Below are positions 1-6,209 of a stretch of DNA of 51,091 bases, in pieces. Under the pieces are notes generated by a model. The model ran no database searches. It was not told the DNA's origin and saw nothing but the letters and a program-made list of their open reading frames with translations. How positions within the stretch are numbered: position 1 is the first letter of the stretch; every line of letters begins with the position of its first letter. The stretch comes from a virus: positions 1-51,091 of the IMG/VR virus record IMGVR_UViG_3300021077_000022; one strand, written 5' to 3'. A program made the position numbers and the translations under genes.

Positions 1-61
1 ATAAGGGGTCGTTGGGGCCGGCCGCCACGGAGGATAGTTCGCCGGTGGGGGGCGAGGGGGT

Positions 62-244
62 GTGGCAATTGCCGAAGTCGCCATATTGGCGATCAAGGAG
101 GAATTGAAGCGCACTGTGGAGGGGGCGAGTCGGGACGGGGGATCGGTGATTACGGAAGTTAGGCCGGGGGTATTTGGGAGGGTAGGGGGGCGGGTGCGGG
201 TAAAGCCTGGTGGGGTCCAACGTGGGACTCCGGATGGTGGGTGA
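62..244 (+). CDS. Hypothetical small protein
   Basis: A 60-residue frame opening at GTG 62, after an in-frame stop at 35-37. The N-terminal half (AIAEVAILAIKEELKRTVE) could be helical; the rest is Gly/Arg/Val-rich and follows the G-rich base composition, so it may not be coding. The evidence for it is mainly position: its stop is followed at once by the next ATG (246), as in the rest of this operon. It contains the 14-bp repeat at 215-228. I do not recognise it. Confidence 0.35.
   Translation: MAIAEVAILAIKEELKRTVEGASRDGGSVITEVRPGVFGRVGGRVRVKPGGVQRGTPDGG
215..228 (+). promoter_or_regulatory. 14-bp near-palindromic element, copy 1
   Basis: GTCCAACGTGGGAC, the consensus form of an element found eleven times in this window. 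It ends 17 nt before the ATG at 246. Inferred to be a binding site for a phage regulator. Confidence 0.6.
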
Positions 245-245
245 G

Positions 246-350
246 ATGCGGGAATTCAGGAGGCTTGCACATCGAAAATGCAATATGCGCAGAGGAAACA
301 TCCCACTAGGGCCGCTCATCGAAGAGGCGCACGCGAAAGGGAAGCCGTGA
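246..350 (+). CDS. Hypothetical small basic protein (34 aa)
   Basis: ATG 246 follows the previous stop by one base and a GGTGGGTGAG purine stretch serves as ribosome site. The product is 34 residues, Arg/Lys-rich, with no recognised domain. Its TGA (348-350) overlaps the GTG start of the next gene in a GTGA arrangement, which supports translation as part of the operon. Confidence 0.45.
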   Translation: MREFRRLAHRKCNMRRGNIPLGPLIEEAHAKGKP

Positions 351-556
351 GCGCAGAAGAGAAGCGACACGTCCGCTGGCGCCTTGTGGGCGATCCCGGA
401 TCGTACTGGACATGCTGGGAACTGAATGGTGAGCGAGTAATCATGGGCGATCCAAAGCGCCTACGCAAAGGCAAAAAGCCGGTGAACGTAGATGATCGGA
501 TACTGAGCATTCTGGCGAGTAGAGAGAAGCGTGCAAGGCGGTATGGCAAGCCATGA
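347..556 (+). CDS. Hypothetical protein (69 aa)
   Basis: Start placed at GTG 347, preceded by AAAGGGAAG and overlapping the upstream stop by four bases. The middle (VRWRLVGDPGSYWTCWELNG) looks like a small beta-rich fold and the C-terminus is basic. Its TGA overlaps the next ATG (553). No family recognised; an earlier in-frame ATG at 278 is less likely because it lacks the overlap. Confidence 0.5.
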   Translation: MSAEEKRHVRWRLVGDPGSYWTCWELNGERVIMGDPKRLRKGKKPVNVDDRILSILASREKRARRYGKP

Positions 557-744
557 GCATCGCTTCCAAATCGGACTTTCGGGCGCGAAAGTGCTTGCGG
601 AGTAGGGCGGACAGGAGCATAATGGAAGTGTCGGGCCTGCTGTTCGACACGGAAGACCGGGCGCTGGGGGGTGCTTCCTCACTCCCCACACCGGCCGTCT
701 CAGGAAGGAGACGAATTGAAGCCATCAAAGTCTCAGAAGCGTAG
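553..744 (+). CDS. Hypothetical protein (63 aa)
   Basis: Starts in an ATGA overlap with the previous gene. The sequence is Arg/Ser-rich and unremarkable; its last nine codons overlap the next gene, whose ribosome site AGGAAGGAG is inside it. No function suggested. Confidence 0.4.
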   Translation: MSIASKSDFRARKCLRSRADRSIMEVSGLLFDTEDRALGGASSLPTPAVSGRRRIEAIKVSEA

Positions 745-874
745 AGCGCAGCGTAAGCGCGCCAAGATTCGCAGGTTTCAAGAGCGTAACAACACTCCGC
801 CTCTCAGTTCCTTCAATCCACCTCTCGGCAAGGAGCCGTTCAACCCAGACAGCTACCCGGAGTTGCGTGCATGA
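716..874 (+). CDS. Small basic protein (52 aa)
   Basis: Start chosen at TTG 716 because AGGAAGGAG lies six bases upstream; an in-frame upstream extension to 671 has no such site. The N-terminal half is a run of Lys/Arg (KPSKSQKRRAQRKRAKIRR) and would bind nucleic acid; the C-terminal half is Pro/Asn-rich. Stop overlaps the next ATG (871) as ATGA. Function unknown. Confidence 0.5.
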   Translation: MKPSKSQKRRAQRKRAKIRRFQERNNTPPLSSFNPPLGKEPFNPDSYPELRA

Positions 875-948
875 GCCTACTCCCCTACTTCAAGTGGTTT
901 CCTGCGGACGCCGCTGGAGATGAGAAGTACGCCGACAACGGAGAATAA
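871..948 (+). CDS. Micro-ORF (25 aa)
   Basis: ATGA overlap with the preceding gene, 25 codons, Trp/Tyr in the first third and acidic end. Supported only by its operon position; no function recognised. Confidence 0.35.
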   Translation: MSLLPYFKWFPADAAGDEKYADNGE

Positions 949-991
949 GGCCCGGTTTGAGCATACCGATGCTTGGCAGTGGAGAGTGAAC

Positions 992-1144
992 ATGCTCCCG
1001 GCTACGTTTTTGAGGGGACGCCGGTGGGAAGATCAAGCGGCGCCGGCGGTGGCAGCCGATAACGGTCGCCCACGTCGGCTTACCCCGACCGAAGAGGCAA
1101 TTGCAGAAGCGAAAGAAAGGCGAATACATGAAAACGCAACCTGA
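992..1144 (+). CDS. Hypothetical protein (50 aa)
   Basis: ATG 992 is preceded at good distance by GGAGAG (981-986), which is why it is preferred over the in-frame ATG at 920. The product is Ala/Arg-rich with a C-terminal helix (TPTEEAIAEAKERR). It overlaps the start of the next gene. No domain recognised. Confidence 0.45.
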   Translation: MLPATFLRGRRWEDQAAPAVAADNGRPRRLTPTEEAIAEAKERRIHENAT

Positions 1145-1577
1145 ACCTGAAGAGGAATGTCCCGAGGAATTGGTTGGGACGTTTTCCCGGTCCCCGAATT
1201 ACCCTCGCGATAAGGAGGGGGTGCTTTTCCTCGCCCAAGGTCTTGCGAAGGCAGCCAAGGCCTCAGGAATCGCAGCAGCGGCCATTGTAGCGAGATGCCA
1301 GGAGCTTTCCGCGTTCTGCCCGACCGATTACGATTTCCAGCAGGTTGCAATCGAGCTTGCGATGGCCTCGCGCCCGGCGCCGCCAAAGGGATGCCGGGAA
1401 TGCCATGGAACTGGCTGGCGTTCGTTCGTACTCCATGTGAAGACCGGCGCTGGGGAATACGATGCCGACTTCGCCGATCACTGCGATTGCGAGCTTGGCC
1501 GGTTCCGGCGCGCGGCGGAGTATGAGCGAAAGCGGAAGGCGGAAGAGAAGCGCGGGTTGGTGAGGGTGGCGGATTGA
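1128..1577 (+). CDS. Zinc-binding-like hypothetical protein (149 aa)
   Basis: Start at ATG 1128 behind AAAGG, overlapping the previous stop. A central alpha-helical, Ala-rich segment is followed near residues 95-100 by CRECHGTGW, a zinc-finger-like knuckle resembling those of DnaJ-type modules, and later by a CDC pair near residue 124, which could complete a metal site. The C-terminus is a charged helix. The stop overlaps the methyltransferase start (TTGA). Role unknown; a nucleic-acid or protein adaptor is possible. Confidence 0.55.
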   Translation: MKTQPEPEEECPEELVGTFSRSPNYPRDKEGVLFLAQGLAKAAKASGIAAAAIVARCQELSAFCPTDYDFQQVAIELAMASRPAPPKGCRECHGTGWRSFVLHVKTGAGEYDADFADHCDCELGRFRRAAEYERKRKAEEKRGLVRVAD

Positions 1578-2350
1578 AGCCTCTTTGCATAGATTTGTAC
1601 GCAGGATTAGGCGGCTGGACCGAAGGCTTTCTCGCTGAGGGTTACGACTGCATCGGGTTCGATATCGAGCGCCATCAATACGGCGAAGAGAAGTATCCAG
1701 CGCAGTTGGTGCTCCAGGACGTGCTCACACTTCACGGTTCTCAGTTTCGCAATGCGGCCATCATCGTGGCGTCTCCTCCGTGCCAGGCGTACAGCTACCG
1801 AGCGATGCCGTGGAAGCGCGCGAAGTCACTGCCACCACCCGATAACAGCCTGTTCGAAGCGTGTTTTCGGATTCAGCGGGAAGCGTGCGAGGCGACCGGG
1901 GGACACATTCCGATGGTGGTCGAGAACGTGCGCGGCGCGCAGAAGTGGGTGGGGCGTGCCATGTGGCACTTTGGGAGCTTTTACTTTTGGGGAGACGTGC
2001 CAGCGATCATGCCAGCGCAATCATACCGCAAAAACTCAGGAGGTAGTTGGTTTGGACAGCGGGACGGAAGGCTATTGGAACGAAATGATCCGCGCGATAT
2101 GCGTCGTAACGCGGATGGTGAGTTCACTGTGATGGGGCGCACCGGTGGTCACAATCATCCAGGAAAGGCACTGGATGGAATAAAGCCGCATGGCTCTGGA
2201 GCAGTATGGTTCGACAGCGGAATCTGCAAAAGTTCATCGCGCTCCGATGCCCGCAAAGCTGCCAGCGCTCGCATAGCGAAAATTCCGCGCCCGCTGTCGG
2301 AATGGATTGCGCGGATCTACAGGCCGCTGGAGTCCCCCCATGCCGGTTAG
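1574..2350 (+). CDS. DNA cytosine-5 methyltransferase
   Basis: A 258-residue protein with the hallmarks of C5 cytosine methyltransferases: motif I DLYAGLGGWTEGF (residues 7-19) for S-adenosylmethionine, motif IV with the catalytic Cys in SPPCQAY (about residues 67-73), and motif VI VVENVRG (about 115-121). The C-terminal 120 residues would hold target recognition and the motif IX/X region. It is short for the family, as in many phage enzymes. Start is TTG 1574, overlapping the upstream stop. It probably methylates phage DNA against host restriction. No partner restriction enzyme is visible, so it is an orphan enzyme. Confidence 0.85.
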   Translation: MKPLCIDLYAGLGGWTEGFLAEGYDCIGFDIERHQYGEEKYPAQLVLQDVLTLHGSQFRNAAIIVASPPCQAYSYRAMPWKRAKSLPPPDNSLFEACFRIQREACEATGGHIPMVVENVRGAQKWVGRAMWHFGSFYFWGDVPAIMPAQSYRKNSGGSWFGQRDGRLLERNDPRDMRRNADGEFTVMGRTGGHNHPGKALDGIKPHGSGAVWFDSGICKSSSRSDARKAASARIAKIPRPLSEWIARIYRPLESPHAG

Positions 2351-2984
2351 GATGCTTCCCGAGGCGCCGGCAGATGGCCGGATGGCGGAACTAGACCGAC
2401 TGGTATCCGCTGGCCATGGAAATCGGCTTTGCCTTGTGTGCTCGGTACCATGCAAGATCAAGTACTGTTCGCCGGAATGCCGCCGTGCCGGAAGGAGGAG
2501 CGGTGATGGAACGAGACAAGGTGATTTGCCGAGACAAGAAATTTGGCGATGCGGTGAAATTACGGCACGGATTGTGCTGGACGAGTCTGCTGGTTGGCAG
2601 GCCGTCACTTGGGCAAGCAATGGCGATCAGGCTCACTCCCACCCGCGCTCACAAGATAGCCAATGCGCTTACGGAGTGGGCAGACAAACAGAAGGGCGGC
2701 GCGCGATGACGATAGAAGAACAGGCTAAGTTGCGCGATGTGTTGCACATACAGAGCGGAGATAGGATCGTTTCGGCGTGGGCTGAGAACGCACGCGGGCC
2801 AGGGTGGCAAAACCAGTTATTTATCGTACTGGTTGAACAACACAGCGATGGAAAAATGCGAGTTGAATCCGTTCAAGTGAGGGAAGCGACTCCATGCATG
2901 ATAGCCATCTTCGATATATGCGCAGCGGCGCACAAGTCGCTAATGGACAGCATGAAGGCGGCGGAGGTGACAAAGCAATGGTGA
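2340..2984 (+). CDS. Zinc-ribbon protein, unusually overlapping two genes
   Basis: The frame beginning at ATG 2340 (overlapping the methyltransferase end) encodes a clear zinc knuckle: CLVCSVPCKIKYCSPECRR near residues 35-53. Unexpectedly it has no stop after this domain. It runs on through the whole of the differently framed gene at 2506-2709 and joins the frame of the gene at 2706-2984. Either the zinc protein lost its stop and is a 214-residue fusion, or only its first part is meaningful. The zinc knuckle is visible; the full-length product is uncertain. Confidence 0.4.
   Translation: MPVRMLPEAPADGRMAELDRLVSAGHGNRLCLVCSVPCKIKYCSPECRRAGRRSGDGTRQGDLPRQEIWRCGEITARIVLDESAGWQAVTWASNGDQAHSHPRSQDSQCAYGVGRQTEGRRAMTIEEQAKLRDVLHIQSGDRIVSAWAENARGPGWQNQLFIVLVEQHSDGKMRVESVQVREATPCMIAIFDICAAAHKSLMDSMKAAEVTKQW
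2506..2709 (+). CDS. Hypothetical protein (67 aa)
   Basis: ATG 2506 has a strong ribosome site (GGAAGGAGGAG) and the stop overlaps the next ATG (2706, ATGA). The product ends in an amphipathic helix (RAHKIANALTEWADKQ). It lies entirely within the zinc-ribbon frame, but its start signals and natural composition make it the better-supported gene in this stretch. Function unknown. Confidence 0.55.
   Translation: MERDKVICRDKKFGDAVKLRHGLCWTSLLVGRPSLGQAMAIRLTPTRAHKIANALTEWADKQKGGAR
2706..2984 (+). CDS. Hypothetical protein (92 aa)
   Basis: Starts by ATGA overlap. The sequence has a beta-rich middle (QNQLFIVLVEQHSDGKMRVESVQ) and a helical C-terminus, like a small alpha/beta domain. It shares its frame with the upstream zinc-ribbon ORF, so it could be made both alone and as a fusion tail. 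No family recognised. Confidence 0.5.
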   Translation: MTIEEQAKLRDVLHIQSGDRIVSAWAENARGPGWQNQLFIVLVEQHSDGKMRVESVQVREATPCMIAIFDICAAAHKSLMDSMKAAEVTKQW

Positions 2985-3196
2985 GAGATCCACGCTTAGA
3001 CCCGCAGCCGGGCGACGTGCTGCGGAAGGGGACAATGGTTAGGAAGGTAATTCGCATCGATAAAGCCTATTCCGATTCACAAGGTGATGACGTGGCACAC
3101 ACACGGAATGGGGGAAAACGGGAGCGCTACATTTTCGTTTGCAACTGGCGCCGCTGGGCAAAGGGAGCCGAGGTGGTGAGCGGAGGCGAGAAATGA
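2978..3196 (+). CDS. Hypothetical protein (72 aa)
   Basis: Start at ATG 2978 with GGAGGTG seven bases upstream. The sequence (GDVLRKGTMVRKVIRID, then RERYIFVCNWRRW) suggests a small beta-barrel, possibly nucleic-acid binding. The stop overlaps the next ATG. Function unknown. Confidence 0.5.
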   Translation: MVRDPRLDPQPGDVLRKGTMVRKVIRIDKAYSDSQGDDVAHTRNGGKRERYIFVCNWRRWAKGAEVVSGGEK

Positions 3197-3507
3197 GCGA
3201 CTACAACTCTCCGGCGAATGATACGCTGTGCTTCAGGCTGGCAGAATCGCGCCGAGAAGTACAGCGCGCCCACAAGGAGAATAAATCTCTCCGCGCTCGT
3301 GTCGCGGAGTTGGAGTCGGACGCCAGGCGGTTCGTGTGGTATTTCTGTTCGTGCAAGAATAGCGATTTCATCACGGCTTGTCTCAATGGAGCGTTAGGCG
3401 GATATACTCTCGACCAGTGGCGCGAATTAATCGACAAAGCCATGTCGTCCGAGCGTCCAGTGCCGGAGGATAAGCCGACAACTCATCTAGAGGAAGGAAT
3501 GCGATGA
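3193..3507 (+). CDS. Coiled-coil hypothetical protein (104 aa)
   Basis: ATGA overlap at both ends. Residues 12-42 (FRLAESRREVQRAHKENK and on) form a likely coiled coil; the second half has an aromatic segment with two Cys (WYFCSC) and an acidic tail. No recognised family. Confidence 0.5.
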   Translation: MSDYNSPANDTLCFRLAESRREVQRAHKENKSLRARVAELESDARRFVWYFCSCKNSDFITACLNGALGGYTLDQWRELIDKAMSSERPVPEDKPTTHLEEGMR

Positions 3508-4889
3508 GCGAAAGCACGAAGATTGAATGGTGTGATGCAAGTTGGAACCCGATTCGCGGATGCTCGATGGCGAAGGGCAGCGAGACCGGCGGCTGTCTGA
3601 ACTGCTACGCGGCGCGGATGTGCGCGCGTGGTCTGCCGGGCCTGAACTCGCCCACCACCGGCGAGCCGTTTGCCGTCATGCGCGATTCCGGCCCGCGCTG
3701 GACCGGCAAGGTGGAACTGATCGAGTCCGCGCTGGAGCTGCCGTTGCACTGGCGCAAGCCGCGCCGGATCTTTGTGAATTCGATGAGCGACTTGTTCCAT
3801 GAGTCGCTACCCAATGAGGCGATTGACCGCGTGTTCGCGGTGATGGCGCTGTGTCCGCAGCACACATTCCAGGTGCTTACGAAGAGGCCGGAGCGTATGG
3901 TGGCATATCTCACGGGTGGTCCATGGGGGCACATCGAACAACGTGCGAGTGAGACTATCGGAACTCGGCGCGAAATTCCAGTCGAGCATCTACCTCTGGC
4001 GCACGTCCACTTTGGCATCTCCTGCGAGAACCAAGAGACCGCCGACGCGCGCATTCCGCTACTGCTTCAGACTCCGGCCGCGGTGCGGTTCCTGAGCCTG
4101 GAGCCTTTACTTTCTCCGGTGGATTTGTCAAAATGGTTATATGACAACACAAGATCGCGAGTTCCTGGCACAGATAGCATTGGGCTGGTTCAAGGTTACG
4201 ACGAGTGGCGAGATCCACCGCATGGTGAAATTCGGGGGCGGGGGAACGACGCCGAGCCTGCACCGAATTTCGGAAACTCGGGCCGAGCGAAGCTGCTCTC
4301 GCGAGGGCGGCTATCTCAGGGTGATGTTTATGGGATCGGCTGGAAGGATGAAGGTGTCGGCTCACCGAATTGTTTGGATGGTGTCGAACCATTCGGACAT
4401 CTCGGCTCCGATGGAGATCAACCACAAGAACGGAAACAAGCGGGACAACCGCCCAGGGAATCTGGAACTGGTTACCAGGGCAGAGAACGTCATCCATTCT
4501 TTCAGGGAACTTCCCCGGAAGAAGAAAGCTCAGCGAGGAGCGGCCAACCCTATGGCGAAGATGACGCAATCGCAGGTGGACGAGATCCGGGCGCTCTGGA
4601 GAGCCAGGGTGATGAGTCAGAGAGAGATCGGGGCTCACTTCGGCATAACACAGTCAGCGGTATCGGCGATAGTTCTTCGGAGATCCTGGTAGGCATTCAC
4701 CAAGTCATAGTCGGCGGCGAGAGCGGCCCTGGAGCGCGCCCGATGCATCCCGACTGGGTGCGCTCGATCCGCGACCAGTGCGTTGCGGCTGGCGTGCCGT
4801 TCTTCTTCAAGCAGGCTATAATAGGAGGGAAGAAGGTTTCAATGCCAGAACTAGACGCGAGCCGCCATGCGGAAATTCCAAGGTCTTAG
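3504..4889 (+). CDS. Gp37/Gp68 (DUF5131) family protein carrying an inserted HNH gene
   Basis: The N-terminal ~210 residues are a good match to the phage Gp37/Gp68 family: the opening TKIEWCDASWNPIRGC, the cysteine cluster GGCLNCYAARMC thought to hold an iron-sulfur cluster, RIFVNSMSDLFHE, and LTKRPERM. The family C-terminal block VIVGGESGPGARPMHP and FFFKQ returns only near residue 410. The ~185 residues between are low-complexity Gly/Pro/Arg/Glu sequence. They coincide with an HNH endonuclease gene in another frame (4141-4692). The host frame stays open through the insert. Whether the 461-residue product folds is unknown; the family's exact role is not established. Confidence 0.75.
   Translation: MSESTKIEWCDASWNPIRGCSMAKGSETGGCLNCYAARMCARGLPGLNSPTTGEPFAVMRDSGPRWTGKVELIESALELPLHWRKPRRIFVNSMSDLFHESLPNEAIDRVFAVMALCPQHTFQVLTKRPERMVAYLTGGPWGHIEQRASETIGTRREIPVEHLPLAHVHFGISCENQETADARIPLLLQTPAAVRFLSLEPLLSPVDLSKWLYDNTRSRVPGTDSIGLVQGYDEWRDPPHGEIRGRGNDAEPAPNFGNSGRAKLLSRGRLSQGDVYGIGWKDEGVGSPNCLDGVEPFGHLGSDGDQPQERKQAGQPPRESGTGYQGRERHPFFQGTSPEEESSARSGQPYGEDDAIAGGRDPGALESQGDESERDRGSLRHNTVSGIGDSSSEILVGIHQVIVGGESGPGARPMHPDWVRSIRDQCVAAGVPFFFKQAIIGGKKVSMPELDASRHAEIPRS
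4141..4692 (+). CDS. HNH homing endonuclease nested in the DUF5131 gene
   Basis: A 183-residue protein in a different frame inside the DUF5131 gene. It has an HNH_3-type core: SAHRIVWMV (first His), then MEINHKNGNKRDNRPGNLEL (the NHKNG...N-N-LEL signature) and a following helix, about residues 70-120. The C-terminal 40 residues (KMTQSQVDEIRALW, SQREIGAHFGITQSAVSAI) form a helix-turn-helix for target recognition. This is the domain order of free-standing homing endonucleases. No good ribosome site precedes ATG 4141, so expression may be low or coupled to the host ORF. Insertion limits appear to match the ORF ends closely. Confidence 0.85.
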   Translation: MTTQDREFLAQIALGWFKVTTSGEIHRMVKFGGGGTTPSLHRISETRAERSCSREGGYLRVMFMGSAGRMKVSAHRIVWMVSNHSDISAPMEINHKNGNKRDNRPGNLELVTRAENVIHSFRELPRKKKAQRGAANPMAKMTQSQVDEIRALWRARVMSQREIGAHFGITQSAVSAIVLRRSW

Positions 4890-5349
4890 CAGGTCTGAAC
4901 AGTACCGACGGCACAAGAAGGCAAAGGCGCTGGGGGTGGGAGTGGATGAGGTTCCCGACACGCGCGGTCACCACGAGAACCACGTGAAGGGAAGTCGCAC
5001 CGCCAGGTGGAATAATGGGCGCATTTTTAGTTCCCACGGATATGTAAAGATTCGGGTGGGAAAAAGCCACCCGCTGGCGGACCCAAACGGATACGCTTAT
5101 GAGCATCTGGTGGTATGGGTATCGGCCGGGAATACCCTTCCGAAAAAAGGCGAACTTCTGCACCACGAAGACGAAGACGGGGCTAATAACCGTATCGAAA
5201 ACCTGAAGCTCAAATCGAAGTCGAAGCATGGCGCTGACCATATATCTCAAAGGGTTCGGGATGATCTAGGCAGACTTACCCCCAAGCGCGCCGCTGGGCG
5301 CCTCCTCGATGGCCGCACGTGGGACGAACTGCCGGAGCCAAAGCAATGA
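4867..5349 (+). CDS. HNH homing endonuclease with a DUF5131-like tail
   Basis: A 160-residue protein beginning inside the end of the DUF5131 frame. The HNH_3 signature is clear at about residues 80-120: YAYEHLVVWV, LLHHEDEDGANNRIENLKL. The last ~20 residues, KRAAGRLLDGRTWDELPEP, do not belong to an HNH enzyme. From memory they closely resemble the usual C-terminus of Gp37/Gp68 proteins. I infer that a second HNH gene landed at the 3' end of the DUF5131 gene and captured its tail. Its stop overlaps the next ATG (5346). Confidence 0.75.
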   Translation: MRKFQGLSRSEQYRRHKKAKALGVGVDEVPDTRGHHENHVKGSRTARWNNGRIFSSHGYVKIRVGKSHPLADPNGYAYEHLVVWVSAGNTLPKKGELLHHEDEDGANNRIENLKLKSKSKHGADHISQRVRDDLGRLTPKRAAGRLLDGRTWDELPEPKQ

Positions 5350-5606
5350 CGATCACAGACGCGGCGATACGGAAGGCGGTTATGCGGTGGCCGCTGATCG
5401 TCCGAAGCTGCCCCGGATACGCCTGGAGTTGGGGACACCACAGCACGGGAGACATGCTGGAAGCGTTAGGCGCACCGCGTGACTATCCAACCCCAGCTAA
5501 GCACTCCTACTGCCAGGTCGAGCCTTACGTGGACCGCCCGAAGTCTGATCGCAGGTGGGACAAGCCGGGCGCGGGGCGGCGGGCTGTGACAGAATTGCGC
5601 TGGTGA
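5346..5606 (+). CDS. Hypothetical protein (86 aa)
   Basis: Starts by ATGA overlap with the HNH gene. Contains a Trp/His-rich segment (YAWSWGHHSTGDMLEALG) and a basic C-terminus. No domain recognised. Confidence 0.5.
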   Translation: MTITDAAIRKAVMRWPLIVRSCPGYAWSWGHHSTGDMLEALGAPRDYPTPAKHSYCQVEPYVDRPKSDRRWDKPGAGRRAVTELRW

Positions 5607-5610
5607 CGCC

Positions 5611-5856
5611 ATGAAAAAACGCAAAGGGCTTTACAAGTACGATGGATATCTGGCCTTCCGCGTGGCCGCTGAGGCTCACCACGCGATTCTTCCGACGGCT
5701 GAGTGTGATGGCGGAAGCCGCACGATGGGAGCTATCTTCCGCGCTCTGGACAAGGCGTATACGGATGGCATCGAGGACGCGTTGCAACTGAGCGACGAGG
5801 AACTGAAGCGGGAGCGGAGAAAGATCCAGCCAAAGCATCCCGACCAGGACGTGTGA
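5611..5856 (+). CDS. Hypothetical protein (81 aa)
   Basis: ATG 5611 comes five bases after the previous stop, in the same 'tgacgcc' context that precedes the methyltransferase remnant at 5861. Basic N-terminus, helical Glu/Arg-rich C-terminal half (LSDEELKRERRK). Function unknown. Confidence 0.5.
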   Translation: MKKRKGLYKYDGYLAFRVAAEAHHAILPTAECDGGSRTMGAIFRALDKAYTDGIEDALQLSDEELKRERRKIQPKHPDQDV

Positions 5857-5860
5857 CGCC

Positions 5861-5917
5861 ATGAGCAAGCCACTGCGGGTTCTAATCGCGTGCGAATTCT
5901 CGGGAAAGGAGGCGTAA
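5861..5917 (+). pseudogene. N-terminal remnant of a phage methyltransferase-like gene
   Basis: The 18-codon frame reads MSKPLRVLIACEFSG followed by three unrelated residues and a stop. The VLIACEFSG opening is the typical N-terminus of a widespread phage SAM-dependent methyltransferase-like protein, which continues for a further ~150-200 residues in intact copies. Nothing of the rest is visible downstream, where another small gene begins at 5923. I read it as a deletion remnant; a short leader peptide cannot be excluded. Confidence 0.55.
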
Positions 5918-5922
5918 CTTCC

Positions 5923-6147
5923 ATGATTCGTGGTCCGTATCGCATTGAAAGGCCCGTGCTTCTCCCCGATGATGACGACGACAGGGACGCTACCCCGCTA
6001 AACCAGGCATACGAGAATCGGGTCAAGGACGCGAGGTCCATGCTCCGGTGCGGTAAATCGCACGAAGCCATCCGGCAAATCCACGGAGGCGCGGTTCTTG
6101 CGGAAGTGCTGGAGTCGGAGCGGGAGTCGCGAAGATTTAGACATTGA
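5923..6147 (+). CDS. Hypothetical protein (74 aa)
   Basis: Start at ATG 5923, with GGAGG 10 bases upstream inside the methyltransferase remnant. An acidic run (PDDDDDRD) is followed by two helices (NQAYENRVKDARSMLR and SHEAIRQIH). It is the last gene before the promoter at 6144. No family recognised. Confidence 0.5.
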   Translation: MIRGPYRIERPVLLPDDDDDRDATPLNQAYENRVKDARSMLRCGKSHEAIRQIHGGAVLAEVLESERESRRFRH

Positions 6148-6172
6148 CTTGTCTATTGACTTCTGGTAAGGT
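6144..6172 (+). promoter_or_regulatory. Sigma70-like promoter for the ParB-like gene
   Basis: TTGACT (6144-6149), 17 bp, TAAGGT (6167-6172) with an extended -10 TG at 6164-6165. The -10 hexamer is weak but the -35 and TG compensate. The predicted start near 6179 puts the palindrome at 6181-6194 on the first transcribed bases. Confidence 0.55.
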
Positions 6173-6180
6173 GAATTCGA

Positions 6181-6194
6181 GTCCAACGTGAGAC
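6181..6194 (+). promoter_or_regulatory. 14-bp near-palindromic element, copy 2 (operator-like)
   Basis: GTCCAACGTGAGAC, two right-half differences from the perfect palindrome. It lies directly downstream of a promoter and 15 nt before ATG 6210, the expected place for a repressor operator. Confidence 0.65.
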
Positions 6195-6209
6195 TCGAAG
6201 AAAGTGCAG

